Origin: Bartonella sp. M0177 | GTDB taxonomy: Bacteria > Pseudomonadota > Alphaproteobacteria > Rhizobiales > Rhizobiaceae | DNA: 64,000 bases | NCBI RefSeq assembly: GCF_016102285.1 | Contig: NZ_JACFOY010000001.1 | Span: 1,736,001 to 1,800,000, forward strand | Direction of reading: 5' to 3' | In this document: in pieces, positions 1 through 9,494 of the stretch | Position numbering within the stretch: the stretch's first letter is position 1 | Layout of the letters: the number at the start of each line of letters is the position of its first letter | Position numbers and translations under genes: made by a program | Notes under the pieces: generated by a model | What the model was told of the DNA's origin: nothing | Database searches by the model: none | What the model saw: the letters and a program-made list of their open reading frames with translations, nothing else

Positions 1-617
1 AAAGTGCCCATATCTTGATCAAGACTAACAAAATATACGACTCCGCTTCTCCAGATAAAACTAATAGCTAATACAAATATTAATATCTTCCACCACTCTA
101 TCTTTGACAACCATCTTGCAGTTATAGCAATGACTACATAGAATTGCATTTCAGGACCCAACGACCAATTGGAACCGTTGACTGATCCCTGATATTTTAA
201 AATGAGATTATGTATAAACAACATATGCGTGATTAGGTTGTTCCGAAAATCTTCAAAAAGAAGGGCTGGCGTCACGAAAACGAAACAGACCAGCATCGTC
301 AAATAATGCAGAGGTACAATTCTCAAAAGTCGTCGTTTCATGAATGAAATAAAAAATGGTTGAGGGTCATTTTTGTCTAACTTATTGAACGCAGATAACG
401 TTATTACAAATCCTGAAATAACAAAGAATATATCGACACCCATCCAGCCAAAATGAAACCAGAGTAGAGGCCAACTGGTTGGAAAGGTAGTCCAATTAAA
501 ATGAGCGATGCAATGATAGACCATTACAGATATTGCCGCGAAGCCTCTTAGCATATCTATATTATCGAAATAATACGTATGGTTTTTATGTCCTACTCTC
601 TCTTGTTCTAAGCTCAT
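1..617 (-). CDS. acyltransferase family 3 (OafA/ExoL-like) membrane protein, 5' part
   Basis: The reading frame opens at an ATG (617-615) and stays open for 205 codons to the left edge, so the C-terminal half lies outside the window. It reads as an integral-membrane acyltransferase of family 3 (PF01757), which transfers acetyl or other acyl groups to surface polysaccharide, O-antigen or peptidoglycan precursors. The family's R-x10-H motif is present (R24 to H35, within MLRGFAAISVMVYH). The segments GWMGVDIFFVISGFVIT, FMKRRLLRIVPLHY and NWSLGPEMQFY, all typical of the family, follow in order. The ribosome-binding site is weak. The gene is bounded by an AT-rich, gene-free stretch, which suggests an accessory locus. 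The family assignment is firm, but the substrate cannot be told. Confidence 0.85.
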   Translation of the reverse strand, partial: MSLEQERVGHKNHTYYFDNIDMLRGFAAISVMVYHCIAHFNWTTFPTSWPLLWFHFGWMGVDIFFVISGFVITLSAFNKLDKNDPQPFFISFMKRRLLRIVPLHYLTMLVCFVFVTPALLFEDFRNNLITHMLFIHNLILKYQGSVNGSNWSLGPEMQFYVVIAITARWLSKIEWWKILIFVLAISFIWRSGVVYFVSLDQDMGT

Positions 618-1521
618 TCCAAAGCACCTGCCCCGCTCTAACGGTTATCATCCAGTTATATGGCTATAAAAATATATCAAACGTAGCTAACGTATAACAC
701 GACATAAATCCGGAACTCATTAGCATCCTCATCAGGAAAATCCAATACCAAAAAGTCTATTCCCTTTAGATGTGCTTGGTCCTGTTCCAACTCCCCATGA
801 TGTAGTGTCCTGTAACATTTGCTTGATAAGCTATTGCGTAGTCTGTAAACGAAAAAACTATATCACTCAATTGATTTTATGAACGGCCAATCGTAGGCAT
901 AACCGTATTAAATAATTTTTTTCCTTAATATTATGCATTTTATATATATTTTTCTTAAAAAAACAACATATTACGCATATTAAAAATAAAATGTTGAATA
1001 AAATATATATTTTCTCTTAAAAGGTAAAAATTTAAGAAATCTATTTTGTTTTTATGAAATATAATTTTTAAAATACAAAAAAACATCGTAATTTTGTAAT
1101 TACAATGCTGGCTTTAAAAGAAATATAAAATAATTAAATCCTATTACTGTCCGTCAAATTCTTTATGTTCGTGATCTCTTATTTTCCGATGTCTCGCTCT
1201 AAAAGCGGGAGTTAACCGTTTAATGACGATATCACAGCAACAGCGCAGCGAAAATAAAAGAGCGTGAATTAATTAATAGATTGAGTTCCAGTTGGGGTAG
1301 AAATCCAATCTAGTTATTTCGTAACATCTTTCTCGACATGCTGCATCTTTTAGCAAACAAAGTCGCAAAGATAAAAACACGCTACTGCTACTCGTCTCAA
1401 ACCTGCGCCCCCTATCGAATCTCTTCTTGAGAACATCGCAAATACGATAGCTAATATAGGCATCAGAATGATAAAAATCAGATAATCAAGGTGGTAACAA
1501 AGCCAATAAAACTGAAAAAGG
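618..1521. other. AT-rich gene-free stretch
   Basis: No credible gene is seen. Between about 900 and 1140 the sequence is extremely rich in A and T, with long A/T runs. It could hold the promoter of the leftward acyltransferase gene. It abuts the 3' end of the tRNA-Ile gene, the side on which islands usually integrate. Confidence 0.5.
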
Positions 1522-1598
1522 TGGTGGGCCCGGAGGGACTCGAACCCCCAACCAAGCGGTTATGAGCCGCCGGCTCTAACCAATTGAGCTACAGGCCC
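1522..1598 (-). tRNA. tRNA-Ile (CAU anticodon, lysidine type)
   Basis: Read on the minus strand, a complete 77-nt cloverleaf can be folded. It has a 7-bp acceptor stem (GGGCCTG with CGGGCCC), a D arm with AGCTCAATTGGTTAGAGC, an anticodon loop CTCATAA, a T arm with TTCGAGT, and an encoded CCA end. The anticodon is CAT. The anticodon arm GGCGGCTCATAACCGCT resembles tRNA-Ile2, whose C34 is converted to lysidine by TilS, rather than elongator or initiator tRNA-Met. The Ile call rests on that similarity. Confidence 0.9.
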
Positions 1599-1750
1599 CA
1601 CGGAAGCCCCGCAATAACCTAAAAATTTTGTCAACACAAGTGCCTCCGTGCCAACTTATTCACCTTTTTGAAAATTTTAGCGCTTCAAGCTTTTATCTTG
1701 CGCGTGAAACTCTATCTAAAAGACAGAGACTTATTGAAAATGAGGAGTAA

Positions 1751-2485
1751 ATGACAGTGTCCCGTATTTTCCCCCGCAACACCAAAATAATTTCTGCTTG
1801 TGCTGCCTTTTTGTGTGCCACTTCGCCGCTTGCTCTTCATGCGCAAAATGTGAATAAAACAGAACCTGTCATTGTTGTTCAGGCAAGCGGAGACGAACAG
1901 GCAAAGCCCGATATTGCCATTATCAACCTCGCTGTCGAGACCGAAGGGGAAACCGCCGATTCTGCATTGAATGCCAATAATGGAACGATGAACAAGGTTC
2001 TTGATGCTTTCAAGAAAGATGGTATCGAAAATGCCGATCTGATGACTTCGGGGCTTGCTATTTACCGTGTCGAAGAAAACGAAAAAAACAAAAAGGCAAA
2101 TACACCTCTTTACCGTGTTTCCAATAGTTTGAGTGTGCGTGTACGCGACATAAACAAAGCCGGCAAGATTTTTGATGAAGCGATGAAGTTGGGGGTAAAT
2201 TCTGTAAATGGTATTACGTTTACAAATGCCGATGCAAAACCTTACCTTACAAATGCAAGGAAAAAAGCCGTCGCAGAGGCCATAGCCAAAGCAAAAACTT
2301 TGGCTGAAAGTGCAAATGTAAAACTTGGAAACGTCATTACCATTGCTGAAGATAATTCAGGCAATATGATGATGCCGCGTCTTATGAGTGCAAGTGCCAC
2401 AGCATATCGGAATGAAACGAATTTTTCTTCCGGAGAACTTGATTACAAGGTCAATGTGACAATGACATTTGCTATCGAACAATAA
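1751..2485 (+). CDS. SIMPL-domain (DUF541) periplasmic protein, BP26/Omp28-like
   Basis: The 244-residue protein has an N-terminal signal peptide, with likely cleavage after residue ~31 (LALHA-Q). The rest is a SIMPL/DUF541 domain (PF04402). Residues 41-60 (VIVVQASGDEQAKPDIAIIN) match the family's opening strand, and the conserved NNGTMNKVLDAFKKDGIE and RKKAVAEAIAKAKTLAESA helices follow. The closest known relative is the Brucella periplasmic immunogenic protein BP26, which assembles into channel-like oligomers; its physiological role is still unclear. A TGAGGAG ribosome-binding site precedes the ATG. The gene stands alone, downstream of the tRNA-Ile gene and convergent with the YcgN-like gene. 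Confidence 0.85.
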   Translation: MTVSRIFPRNTKIISACAAFLCATSPLALHAQNVNKTEPVIVVQASGDEQAKPDIAIINLAVETEGETADSALNANNGTMNKVLDAFKKDGIENADLMTSGLAIYRVEENEKNKKANTPLYRVSNSLSVRVRDINKAGKIFDEAMKLGVNSVNGITFTNADAKPYLTNARKKAVAEAIAKAKTLAESANVKLGNVITIAEDNSGNMMMPRLMSASATAYRNETNFSSGELDYKVNVTMTFAIEQ

Positions 2486-2553
2486 TGAGAGCCGTTGCGA
2501 GTGCTGTTCTTTATTGTTCATCTTCCGGCATAGCATATCATCGGGAAAACAAA

Positions 2554-2613
2554 AAAACGGCCAGAGGGTCAATCCGTGGCCTGGTTTCACCGGTCAATAT
2601 TGTAGGCCGTTTT
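2554..2613. terminator. possible shared terminator between convergent genes
   Basis: An inverted repeat AAAACGGCC / GGCCGTTTT encloses an inner GGCCA / TGGCC stem between the two convergent genes. The outer loop is long, so this is only a plausible bidirectional terminator. Confidence 0.35.
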
Positions 2614-2662
2614 AGGGATGAGCCTATGAGGTCTTCCGGCTTACCGTGCGAATTCCTAACCG

Positions 2663-3115
2663 TCAGCCGTTAATCGGGCCAATGATGTAATCAAGATAAT
2701 CTTCGTCCGACAGAAGATCATCTTCATGAGCAAGAATTTTATCGCGAGCTGAAATACGGGCTTTGTGAACGCTTTCCCGATCATGCGAGACAAGATGATG
2801 CCATGACGGCAGGTCTTTTCCTTCATCAACCAGCTTATAGGCACAAGTTTCCGGCAACCAGCGCACCGAGCGCACCATTTCAATGTCAAGATAAAGGCAA
2901 TCGGGAACAATGGACTTGCGATTTTGATAATCGCTACATTGGCAGGTTTTCGAGTCAAGCAATCGGCAGCCAACAGCGGTGACAAAGATTTCGCCGCTAT
3001 CTTCATCTTCCAACTTTTGCAAACAGCACAGCCCGCAACCATCGCAAAGACTTTCCCATTCTTCCGGCATCATTTGTTCCAATGTTTTTGTTATATAGAA
3101 TGGAAGCTTGTCCAT
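2663..3115 (-). CDS. YcgN/UPF0260 family cysteine-cluster protein (YkgJ superfamily)
   Basis: A small cytosolic protein with a metal-binding cysteine pattern: CDGCGLCC, then CRLL, CQC and, further on, PDC and ETC. This is the signature of the YkgJ/UPF0260 zinc- or iron-chelating family (E. coli YcgN, YkgJ). I placed the start at the Met of MDKLPFYITK, because family members begin about 20 residues before the conserved EWESLCDGCG. In-frame upstream starts at 3130 and 3184 cannot be excluded, since no strong ribosome-binding site decides it. The C-terminal HHLVSHDRESVH and the closing DYIIGP segment are also conserved in the family. Biochemical function is unknown. Confidence 0.8.
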   Translation of the reverse strand: MDKLPFYITKTLEQMMPEEWESLCDGCGLCCLQKLEDEDSGEIFVTAVGCRLLDSKTCQCSDYQNRKSIVPDCLYLDIEMVRSVRWLPETCAYKLVDEGKDLPSWHHLVSHDRESVHKARISARDKILAHEDDLLSDEDYLDYIIGPING

Positions 3116-3233
3116 GCTCAATTCTTTCATCCGGCTTTCATTCAAAGCTTGTTGCTGTAACAGGCCGGAAACGGTGGCTGGCATTCCGGTTCACGACAAA
3201 TGTAAGCTGAAGCGGACACCTGAAAACAGGCTA

Positions 3234-3524
3234 TTATTCGAAAATCCGCTCGCCCTGCTCGTCGATAATCTGGCGGCCTTTGATGTGTATCATGGCAACG
3301 GCATCATCAAGATTGGTAAAACGGTCCGCGCGGATGAACCGGTAGCTCTTGGTCTCGCCATTGATAGTTTTTGAAATAACACCGCAACTCTGGAGCTGGC
3401 CTTCATTTTTGTAAGGTGTCGCGGAAATGATAAAGCCTTTATATTCGGTCTGTCCGCCGTCAATTTCTGCGTTTTCACTCGAAGTGCTTGGAGATTTACC
3501 GAAAAGCTTTTGCAAAAATGACAT
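3234..3524 (-). CDS. HlyU-family protein
   Basis: A 96-residue protein of the HlyU family (PF10115). It begins MSFLQKLFG, then has a variable linker and the conserved block EYKGFIISATPYKNEGQLQ, and ends with FTNLDDAVAMIHIKGRQII. In Vibrio, HlyU activates a haemolysin gene. That HlyU belongs to the ArsR family, however, and the alphaproteobacterial proteins carrying this name have no proven regulatory role. The start was chosen because AAGGACAAACC directly precedes this ATG; a longer frame begins 42 nt upstream without a ribosome-binding site. It lies downstream of rpoD on the same strand, beyond a terminator. Confidence 0.75.
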   Translation of the reverse strand: MSFLQKLFGKSPSTSSENAEIDGGQTEYKGFIISATPYKNEGQLQSCGVISKTINGETKSYRFIRADRFTNLDDAVAMIHIKGRQIIDEQGERIFE

Positions 3525-3540
3525 GGTTTGTCCTTGCTTG

Positions 3541-3577
3541 AAAAACGGAAAGGCACGAAACCGCAAGATTTCGTGCC
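3541..3577 (-). terminator. Rho-independent terminator of rpoD
   Basis: The stem GGCACGAAA / TTTCGTGCC with an 8-nt loop is followed on the minus strand by TTTCCGTTTTT. It lies 14 nt beyond the rpoD stop codon and just upstream of the HlyU-like gene. Confidence 0.8.
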
Positions 3578-3590
3578 TTTTGCATAAATC

Positions 3591-5615
3591 TTAAGAATCG
3601 AGAAAACTTCTCAACTTGCGTGAACGGCTTGGATGTTTGAGCTTGCGCAATGCTTTTGCTTCAATCTGGCGGATACGTTCACGGGTAACCGAAAACTGTT
3701 GTCCGACCTCTTCCAAAGTATGATCTGTATTCATGCCGATACCGAAACGCATACGCAATACGCGTTCTTCACGAGGAGTGAGAGAGGCAAGAACACGGGT
3801 GGTCGTATCGCGCAAATTCGCCTGAATGGCGGCGTCGATTGGCAATAGCGCATTCTTGTCTTCGATAAAATCGCCCAAATGTGAGTCTTCTTCATCACCT
3901 ACAGGTGTTTCAAGAGAAATCGGCTCTTTGGCAATTTTCAGAACCTTGCGCACTTTTTCAAGCGGCATAGCGAGTTTTTCCGACAATTCTTCCGGTGTCG
4001 GCTCACGCCCGATTTCATGCAACATCTGGCGTGACGTGCGCACGATTTTGTTGATGGTCTCGATCATATGAACCGGAATACGGATTGTACGTGCCTGATC
4101 GGCAATCGAACGGGTAATGGCCTGACGTATCCACCATGTTGCATAAGTGGAAAATTTGTAACCACGACGATATTCGAATTTGTCGACGGCTTTCATCAAG
4201 CCGATATTGCCTTCCTGAATAAGATCAAGGAATTGCAAACCACGATTGGTATACTTCTTGGCAATTGAAATAACGAGACGCAGATTGGCTTCAACCATTT
4301 CCTTTTTGGCGATAGCAGCTTCGCGCTCGCCCTTCTGGACCTGATTGACAATACGACGGAATTCGCCGATTGAAATCGCCGTTTCTTGCGCCAGCATCTG
4401 GATTTCACTGCGCAATTCCTGAATGGTTTTGGCTTCTCTTGTGGCAAATTCCTTCCAGCCATGACCGGGCAATGTGGAAATGTAATTGATCCAGTCGGAG
4501 TCCATTTCGCGACCCTGATACTGTTTCAGGAATTCCTCATGGCCAACACCATAGGAATCGGCAAGGCGTTTCAACTTGCCTTCGCTTTTTACCAGACGTT
4601 TATTAATGTCATAGAGTTGTTCGACCAGCGCCTCGATACGGTTCTGGTTAAGTGACAATGATTTGACAGCTTTGACCAGATCATCCTTGAGCTGTTTGTA
4701 TTTTTTCTTTTGTGCAGGAGACAATGCGCCTTCGTCATGGTCGGCGAGACTACTTTCAACATGCTGATCCTGCAATTTACGCAATTTTGCGTAAGTATCG
4801 GCAATGAAGTCCAAAGTTTCCATAACCTGAGGACGAAGTTCATTTTCCATCGCTGCAAGCGACAGATTGTTTTCATCGTCATCCTCGTCATCTTCATCCG
4901 GCTCGATGGTTTCGCCGCCGACATCGGTTATGTCATCATCATCGTGAACCACACGCTTAGGAGCTTCCTCCTTCGGCTTTAAATCCTCGATATGTTCGAT
5001 GACCGGAGCCTGTTTGGCTTCAGGTCCTGCATAAGTGGTTTCAAGATCGATAATTTCACGTAGCAAAATGCGTTGTTCATTGAGTTCTTCACGCCAGATA
5101 ATGAGCGCCTGAAATGTGAGCGGGCTTTCACACAAGCCTGCAATCATTGTCTCGCGACCGGCTTCAATACGCTTGGCAATAGCTATTTCGCCTTCGCGCG
5201 ATAACAGCTCGACAGCACCCATTTCACGCAAATACATACGCACCGGATCATCTGTCCGGTCGTTCTGATCGCGCTTCGACGTGGTTGCAAGGGCACGACC
5301 GCCAGATTCTACCAGTTCGCCACCTTCGGAAGTTTCTTCTTCCTCGGTTTCAGCTTCTGCTTCAGCCTCTTCGTCATCTTCCACAACATTGATGCCCATG
5401 TCCGACAACATGGCCATTGTGTCTTCGATCTGCTCGGAAGTTACTTCTTCTGAAGGAAGAACAGCGTTCAATTCGTCCATTGTGACAAAACCGCGCTTCT
5501 TCGCAGTCTTGATCAGTTTTTTTACGACATCATCGGACAGATCCAAAAGAGGACCATCGCCGCTAACTTCGCGCTCGGTCTCTGCATTTTCTGTCTGTTT
5601 TACCTTTGTTGCCAT
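3591..5615 (-). CDS. rpoD: RNA polymerase primary sigma factor (sigma-70)
   Basis: A 674-residue housekeeping sigma factor that directs core RNA polymerase to -35/-10 promoters. Region 1.1 (about residues 20-90) is followed by a long acidic, Glu-rich linker. Region 1.2 carries [11 protein letters not shown], and an acidic non-conserved region with a [11 protein letters not shown] run follows. Regions 2.3-2.4 contain [15 protein letters not shown], and region 3 follows. Region 4.2 has the helix-turn-helix [20 protein letters not shown], ending in the usual RKLRSFLDS tail. Length and order match alphaproteobacterial RpoD. GGAG precedes the ATG. dnaG lies 412 bp upstream on the same strand, the macromolecular-synthesis arrangement but without rpsU beside it. 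Confidence 0.98.
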   Translation of the reverse strand: MATKVKQTENAETEREVSGDGPLLDLSDDVVKKLIKTAKKRGFVTMDELNAVLPSEEVTSEQIEDTMAMLSDMGINVVEDDEEAEAEAETEEEETSEGGELVESGGRALATTSKRDQNDRTDDPVRMYLREMGAVELLSREGEIAIAKRIEAGRETMIAGLCESPLTFQALIIWREELNEQRILLREIIDLETTYAGPEAKQAPVIEHIEDLKPKEEAPKRVVHDDDDITDVGGETIEPDEDDEDDDENNLSLAAMENELRPQVMETLDFIADTYAKLRKLQDQHVESSLADHDEGALSPAQKKKYKQLKDDLVKAVKSLSLNQNRIEALVEQLYDINKRLVKSEGKLKRLADSYGVGHEEFLKQYQGREMDSDWINYISTLPGHGWKEFATREAKTIQELRSEIQMLAQETAISIGEFRRIVNQVQKGEREAAIAKKEMVEANLRLVISIAKKYTNRGLQFLDLIQEGNIGLMKAVDKFEYRRGYKFSTYATWWIRQAITRSIADQARTIRIPVHMIETINKIVRTSRQMLHEIGREPTPEELSEKLAMPLEKVRKVLKIAKEPISLETPVGDEEDSHLGDFIEDKNALLPIDAAIQANLRDTTTRVLASLTPREERVLRMRFGIGMNTDHTLEEVGQQFSVTRERIRQIEAKALRKLKHPSRSRKLRSFLDS

Positions 5616-6027
5616 TCCGTGTTAACTCCGCTCAGCCACATCGCACATTTATTCATTGTGTTTTGCAACTTTCTACTCATTCTGCACTTACAGCCATTCC
5701 GTCTGGCTTAAATTTCCGCCACCACTTACGGCTTCCTGGATTGTAAATCTTGTAAAGCCGTTAATTTTTAAAAAAGATTAATGTTGGCTATTTTCTTTCC
5801 AAGATAATGGACTTGCTCCATATGATTGTTCTTCAACACCACTCTTTCAAAAATGTTCCATCGTGCCATAGCTCTTGCACTGCCACCTTTTCATCGCTAA
5901 AAGAAAATTACCGCCCGCTAAATCTCACTCTTTTCTTTAACCCGATTGTTTCTTTAGTCCGATTATCAAGGCCAATTATAGTACAACTGGGCTTTCGTGG
6001 CTGATTCGCAGACAAAAAGCGAATCAT
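5616..6027. other. dnaG-rpoD intergenic region
   Basis: About 410 bp without a gene. It should hold a promoter for rpoD, but I could not settle on one. A GATTCGC / GCGAATC hairpin at 6002-6024 lies just past the dnaG stop codon. It has no U-tract, so it is not a clear terminator. Confidence 0.4.
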
Positions 6028-7959
6028 TTATTGATTTTCCGACTCATTCCGGTCTGATTCGTCTTCTTTCCACCGTCCAAAACCATCGATCAAAGCCTCA
6101 ACAGCCTCAGTTTTCTCAAGTTCTGCCTTGACATCGCCCAAAAGGGTAAACATCCCGCTATCCGATTTTTCCAAAAGCTCGGCTTCAATGTCACGCAACC
6201 TTTTATGTAGGTTATGTGCACGCAGATGCAAGTAGACAGCCTGTTTTAAAGCTTCTCTTGCGTCTTCAATCGGTGCTTCCGCAAAAGCACAGCGAAATCC
6301 GAGATTTTTCAACATGCCATGGATACGGTTGAGGATTTGCTCCTGCCCCTTTTGTTTCAACAGCTTCATCATGGCATCGGCATCATTCGGTTGCCATTCC
6401 CCCATAATCTCAAGCATAGCACGATGAAGGCCAATGAGCGCAGGATTTTGCAGCTCAAGCTTTGCCAAAGTTTCAAAATCCTCGTACCAGAGCTCGGGAT
6501 GGGAAGCCAAGGTCATCAGAATGGCCGCTTCCCGCAAGGGAATAAAACTCGCCGAATTTTTGACCAGATTGGAGTTGGCCAAACTTGGACTGGGACCACC
6601 ACCAATAGTGTTCGCATTCCGGTTACCACGATAATTCTTGCCATTATTCTTGAAAAAAGCCGGACGGAAAAGATTGCGCAACCGGTCGCGCAGATCTTGT
6701 AAATAATAATGCCGTAAACTTTCATCCTTGATTGTGAAAATGACCGACTTGATCTCGCGCTCAAGGGCCGCACGCGCTTCCGGCGTTTCGAATTGCTGTC
6801 CGAATGTGTATTTGCGCCATAAAAGTTCGGCAAGCGGAATCGATTTCGAAAGTTCCACTTTCAAACTATCCGATCCACCGGTTTTCACAATATCATCGGG
6901 GTCTTTGCCATCGGGAAGCAGAATAAAACGGGCAGAAACACCGGCCTTCAAAATCGGCAAAATGCGCTCGGCCGCCCGAAATGCTGCGTGAACACCCGCC
7001 TCGTCACCATCAAAACAAAAAACCGGATCAGGTGTCATGCGCCATAAAAGTGCAATCTGGTCTTCGGTCAAAGCTGTGCCAAGGGGTGCGACAGCAGTGT
7101 CGACACCGGCTTTTGCCATAGCAATCACATCCATATAACCTTCAACGACATAGACAGGTTTTGCGGCTTCTTGCGCTTTCGGCTGTGCAGCTTTTCGGGC
7201 GGTGGCTGCATTATAAAGCATTTTGCCCTTATGGAAGAGCACCGTTTCAGGACTGTTCAGATATTTTGCCCGTACATTCTTGTCCATTGCCCGCCCGCCA
7301 AAGGCAACAATGCGCCCGCGCAAATCGGCAATCGGAAACATGATGCGGTTTCTGAACCGGTCATATGGTGCCGAGCCATCTTCTGCAGCAACAACCAGCC
7401 CGCAATCTTCCATCTGTTTTAATGAAATATCCTTGGCAATCAGTGCATCCTTCAAAGCGTTGCGCGCATCCGGCGCGAAACCGATCTGAAAGCGGTCCAT
7501 CATTGCTTTGGGCATTTGCCGCCCATCAAGATAGCTGCGGGCGAGGTTTCCCTCCTGTGATTTCAACTTGCTTTGAAAAAAGACGGACGCAAGATTCATG
7601 ACATCATAAAGGTCTTTTTTGATCTTTTCCTGTCTCTCGGCATCCTTGTCACGTGCCGGCATCCGGACACCGGACTGATTGGCCAAACGCTCGACCGCTT
7701 CGGGAAAAGGAATACCGTCAATCTCGGTCACAAAAGTAAATATATCGCCGCTTGCCCCACAACCGAAGCAATGGTAACGGCCTTTCCGGTCTTCGCAATG
7801 GAAGCTTGGCGTTTTTTCGCCATGGAACGGGCAGCAGCCCCAGAAATCGCCACGCGAAACATTGCTTTTTTTCGGGTCGAAATTCACCCTCTGGCCAACC
7901 ACTGTTGAAATTGGCAGGCGTGCACGAATTTCGTCAAGAAAATCGGGTGAAAAACGCAT
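6028..7959 (-). CDS. dnaG: DNA primase
   Basis: A 643-residue primase that makes the RNA primers for DNA replication. The N-terminal CHC2 zinc-binding domain has ligands C43, H46, C64 and C67 (CPFH ... CFGC). The RNA polymerase core follows. The TOPRIM fold shows the catalytic Glu in VYVVEGYMDVIA (about residue 275) and the metal-binding Asp residues in FCFDGDEAG (about 315). The C-terminal part, after the linker GNRNANTIGGG, is the divergent helicase-binding domain. The start MRFSPDFLDEIRARLPI is the usual one in the order. rpoD lies downstream on the same strand. Confidence 0.98.
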   Translation of the reverse strand: MRFSPDFLDEIRARLPISTVVGQRVNFDPKKSNVSRGDFWGCCPFHGEKTPSFHCEDRKGRYHCFGCGASGDIFTFVTEIDGIPFPEAVERLANQSGVRMPARDKDAERQEKIKKDLYDVMNLASVFFQSKLKSQEGNLARSYLDGRQMPKAMMDRFQIGFAPDARNALKDALIAKDISLKQMEDCGLVVAAEDGSAPYDRFRNRIMFPIADLRGRIVAFGGRAMDKNVRAKYLNSPETVLFHKGKMLYNAATARKAAQPKAQEAAKPVYVVEGYMDVIAMAKAGVDTAVAPLGTALTEDQIALLWRMTPDPVFCFDGDEAGVHAAFRAAERILPILKAGVSARFILLPDGKDPDDIVKTGGSDSLKVELSKSIPLAELLWRKYTFGQQFETPEARAALEREIKSVIFTIKDESLRHYYLQDLRDRLRNLFRPAFFKNNGKNYRGNRNANTIGGGPSPSLANSNLVKNSASFIPLREAAILMTLASHPELWYEDFETLAKLELQNPALIGLHRAMLEIMGEWQPNDADAMMKLLKQKGQEQILNRIHGMLKNLGFRCAFAEAPIEDAREALKQAVYLHLRAHNLHKRLRDIEAELLEKSDSGMFTLLGDVKAELEKTEAVEALIDGFGRWKEDESDRNESENQ

Positions 7960-8340
7960 TACTTCTCGTCGTCTCCGGTTCCAGTACTATTAACTTAACC
8001 ATTGTTGCGATCAAATTAAACACCCCGACTGAAAAGACGGTTAAGCATTTGTTTTAAAATGAAATCAAAAGATGGGGAACGGAAATGCGCATGCCGAGAC
8101 GAATTGCCTGCTTTTTATACGCCATAAGCCTTTCCGCTCCGGAAGAAAAATAAAATCAGCGTGACTGGATAAAACCGTATCAATCAGGTTTTTTCCTTCC
8201 CTTCGCTGATATTTCCATTTGCCACTGCACTTTTGCCGAAACGGGCTTTACGGCAAGAAGAAAACTTCAAGACACTTGAAGAAGAAAACCCCCGCCCTAC
8301 CCTTTTTCATTAAATTTCATTCCGATTAAAGGAGATATTT
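7960..8340. other. intergenic region upstream of dnaG and of the GlsB-like gene
   Basis: About 380 bp between divergently transcribed genes, expected to contain both promoters. No further gene is supported. A 21-codon open frame from 8084 has no family features. Confidence 0.4.
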
Positions 8341-8592
8341 ATGCAGGACGCAAGTGTAGGTTGGATTGCCGCTATCATCATTGGCGGATTGGCTGGCTGG
8401 GCAGCAAAAACATTCATGAAAAGCAACACCGGCCTTATTGTGAATATCATTCTTGGTATTGTCGGCGCATCGCTCGCCAGTTTTATATTCAGCCTTTTCG
8501 GTGTTACTTTTGCCGGTGGTTTCGGATATCTGATTTCCGGCTTTATCGGTGCCTGCATTCTTATCTGGCTTGGCCGGCTGATACGCTCGTAA
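8341..8592 (+). CDS. GlsB/YeaQ/YmgE family membrane protein
   Basis: An 83-residue, very hydrophobic protein with three predicted membrane segments and a glycine-rich pattern (IIIGGLAGWAAKTFM, ILGIVGASLASF, YLISGFIGACILIWLG). This is typical of the transglycosylase-associated/GlsB family (PF04226), which is often induced by stress. The name transglycosylase-associated is historical; no enzyme activity is known. A strong AAAGGAG ribosome-binding site precedes the ATG. It is a single-gene unit closed by a bidirectional terminator. Confidence 0.88.
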   Translation: MQDASVGWIAAIIIGGLAGWAAKTFMKSNTGLIVNIILGIVGASLASFIFSLFGVTFAGGFGYLISGFIGACILIWLGRLIRS

Positions 8593-8670
8593 AATTTTAT
8601 TCTGTTTACCCCCGTTTGGGGCGGGCTGATTGTTCCGTGCCGATCATTCGGGGTTTTTATGAGAAACATG

Positions 8671-8702
8671 AAAAAAGGCACCTTCAAGCAAGGTGCCTTT
8701 TA
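8671..8702. terminator. bidirectional terminator between the GlsB-like gene and yqeY
   Basis: A perfect 11-bp stem AAAGGCACCTT / AAGGTGCCTTT with a 5-nt loop, flanked by A- and T-rich ends on both sides. It can serve both convergent genes. Confidence 0.85.
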
Positions 8703-8783
8703 TAAAAGTGATTTTCGAATGGCTTTTATTGAAGTGCTTCAAAAACTCCGGCTGATTTTATAACCGGCTTGAAAGCGTTCCGC

Positions 8784-9236
8784 TTATTTCAGCTTTTCGC
8801 GAATGGCGGCGCCAACTTTTGCAAAGTCCATTTGGCCGTTATAGCGATCTTTCAGCCATGCCATGACCTTGCCCATATCACGCAAGCTCTCCGCACCGGT
8901 TGCTTCAAGCCCCTCGGCAATTGCCTTTTGAACCTCGTTTTCATCAAGCTGACGCGGCAAAAACTCGCGGATAACGGCAATTTCGTCGCTTTCGGCTTTT
9001 GCAAGTTCCGGCCGTCCGCCCTCATTATAAAGCTTGACCGACTCCTCGCGCTGTTTGATCATTTTCGCGAGAATGGATTGTAATTCGGTGTCGTCAACGG
9101 CGGGTTTGCCTTCTCCTCGATTGGCAATATCGCGGTCTTTGACGGCTGCATTGATAAGACGAAGGGTTGAAAGCCGGGCTTTATCATGTTCCTTCATAGC
9201 AGTTTTCAACGCATTATTAATGTCATCACGCAACAT
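8784..9236 (-). CDS. GatB/YqeY domain-containing protein
   Basis: A 150-residue protein consisting of a single YqeY domain (PF09424). It is related to the C-terminal tRNA-binding tail of the amidotransferase subunit GatB, but lacks the catalytic part. The start is MLRDDINNALKTAMKEHDK, with AGGAG upstream; a frame 20 codons longer lacks support. The conserved LSTLRLINAAVKDRDI, EFLPRQLDENEV and MGKVMAWLKDRYNGQMD blocks are all present. It stands divergently from carA, an arrangement also common in related genomes. Its role is unknown; it may bind tRNA. Confidence 0.88.
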   Translation of the reverse strand: MLRDDINNALKTAMKEHDKARLSTLRLINAAVKDRDIANRGEGKPAVDDTELQSILAKMIKQREESVKLYNEGGRPELAKAESDEIAVIREFLPRQLDENEVQKAIAEGLEATGAESLRDMGKVMAWLKDRYNGQMDFAKVGAAIREKLK

Positions 9237-9494
9237 GGTTCTGTTCACTCCTGTGGAAATTTGTCTTGGTCTACAAAATCGCCGTCCCTCATGCAATGGA
9301 CAGCATTAAAAATAATGGAAAAAGCCTTGAAAAAGACGTCCATTGCTCTTTACCTTGCCGATCAAAGCTCCTATATCACAAACCTTAGCCGAAATTGGAA
9401 AACTCGAACGCCCAGCAGATGCCATTTGCTTGCGGCTTTTTAGTGCGAACAATAAACGCGCCGTTTTAAACCAACGTTTAATTGAGAGTGAGCG

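Noticed and set aside
8073-8100. Possible EcfG promoter before the GlsB-like gene (GGAAC at ~8075)
   Set aside because: No CGTT at 16-17 nt; the downstream CGAA is off consensus and spacing.
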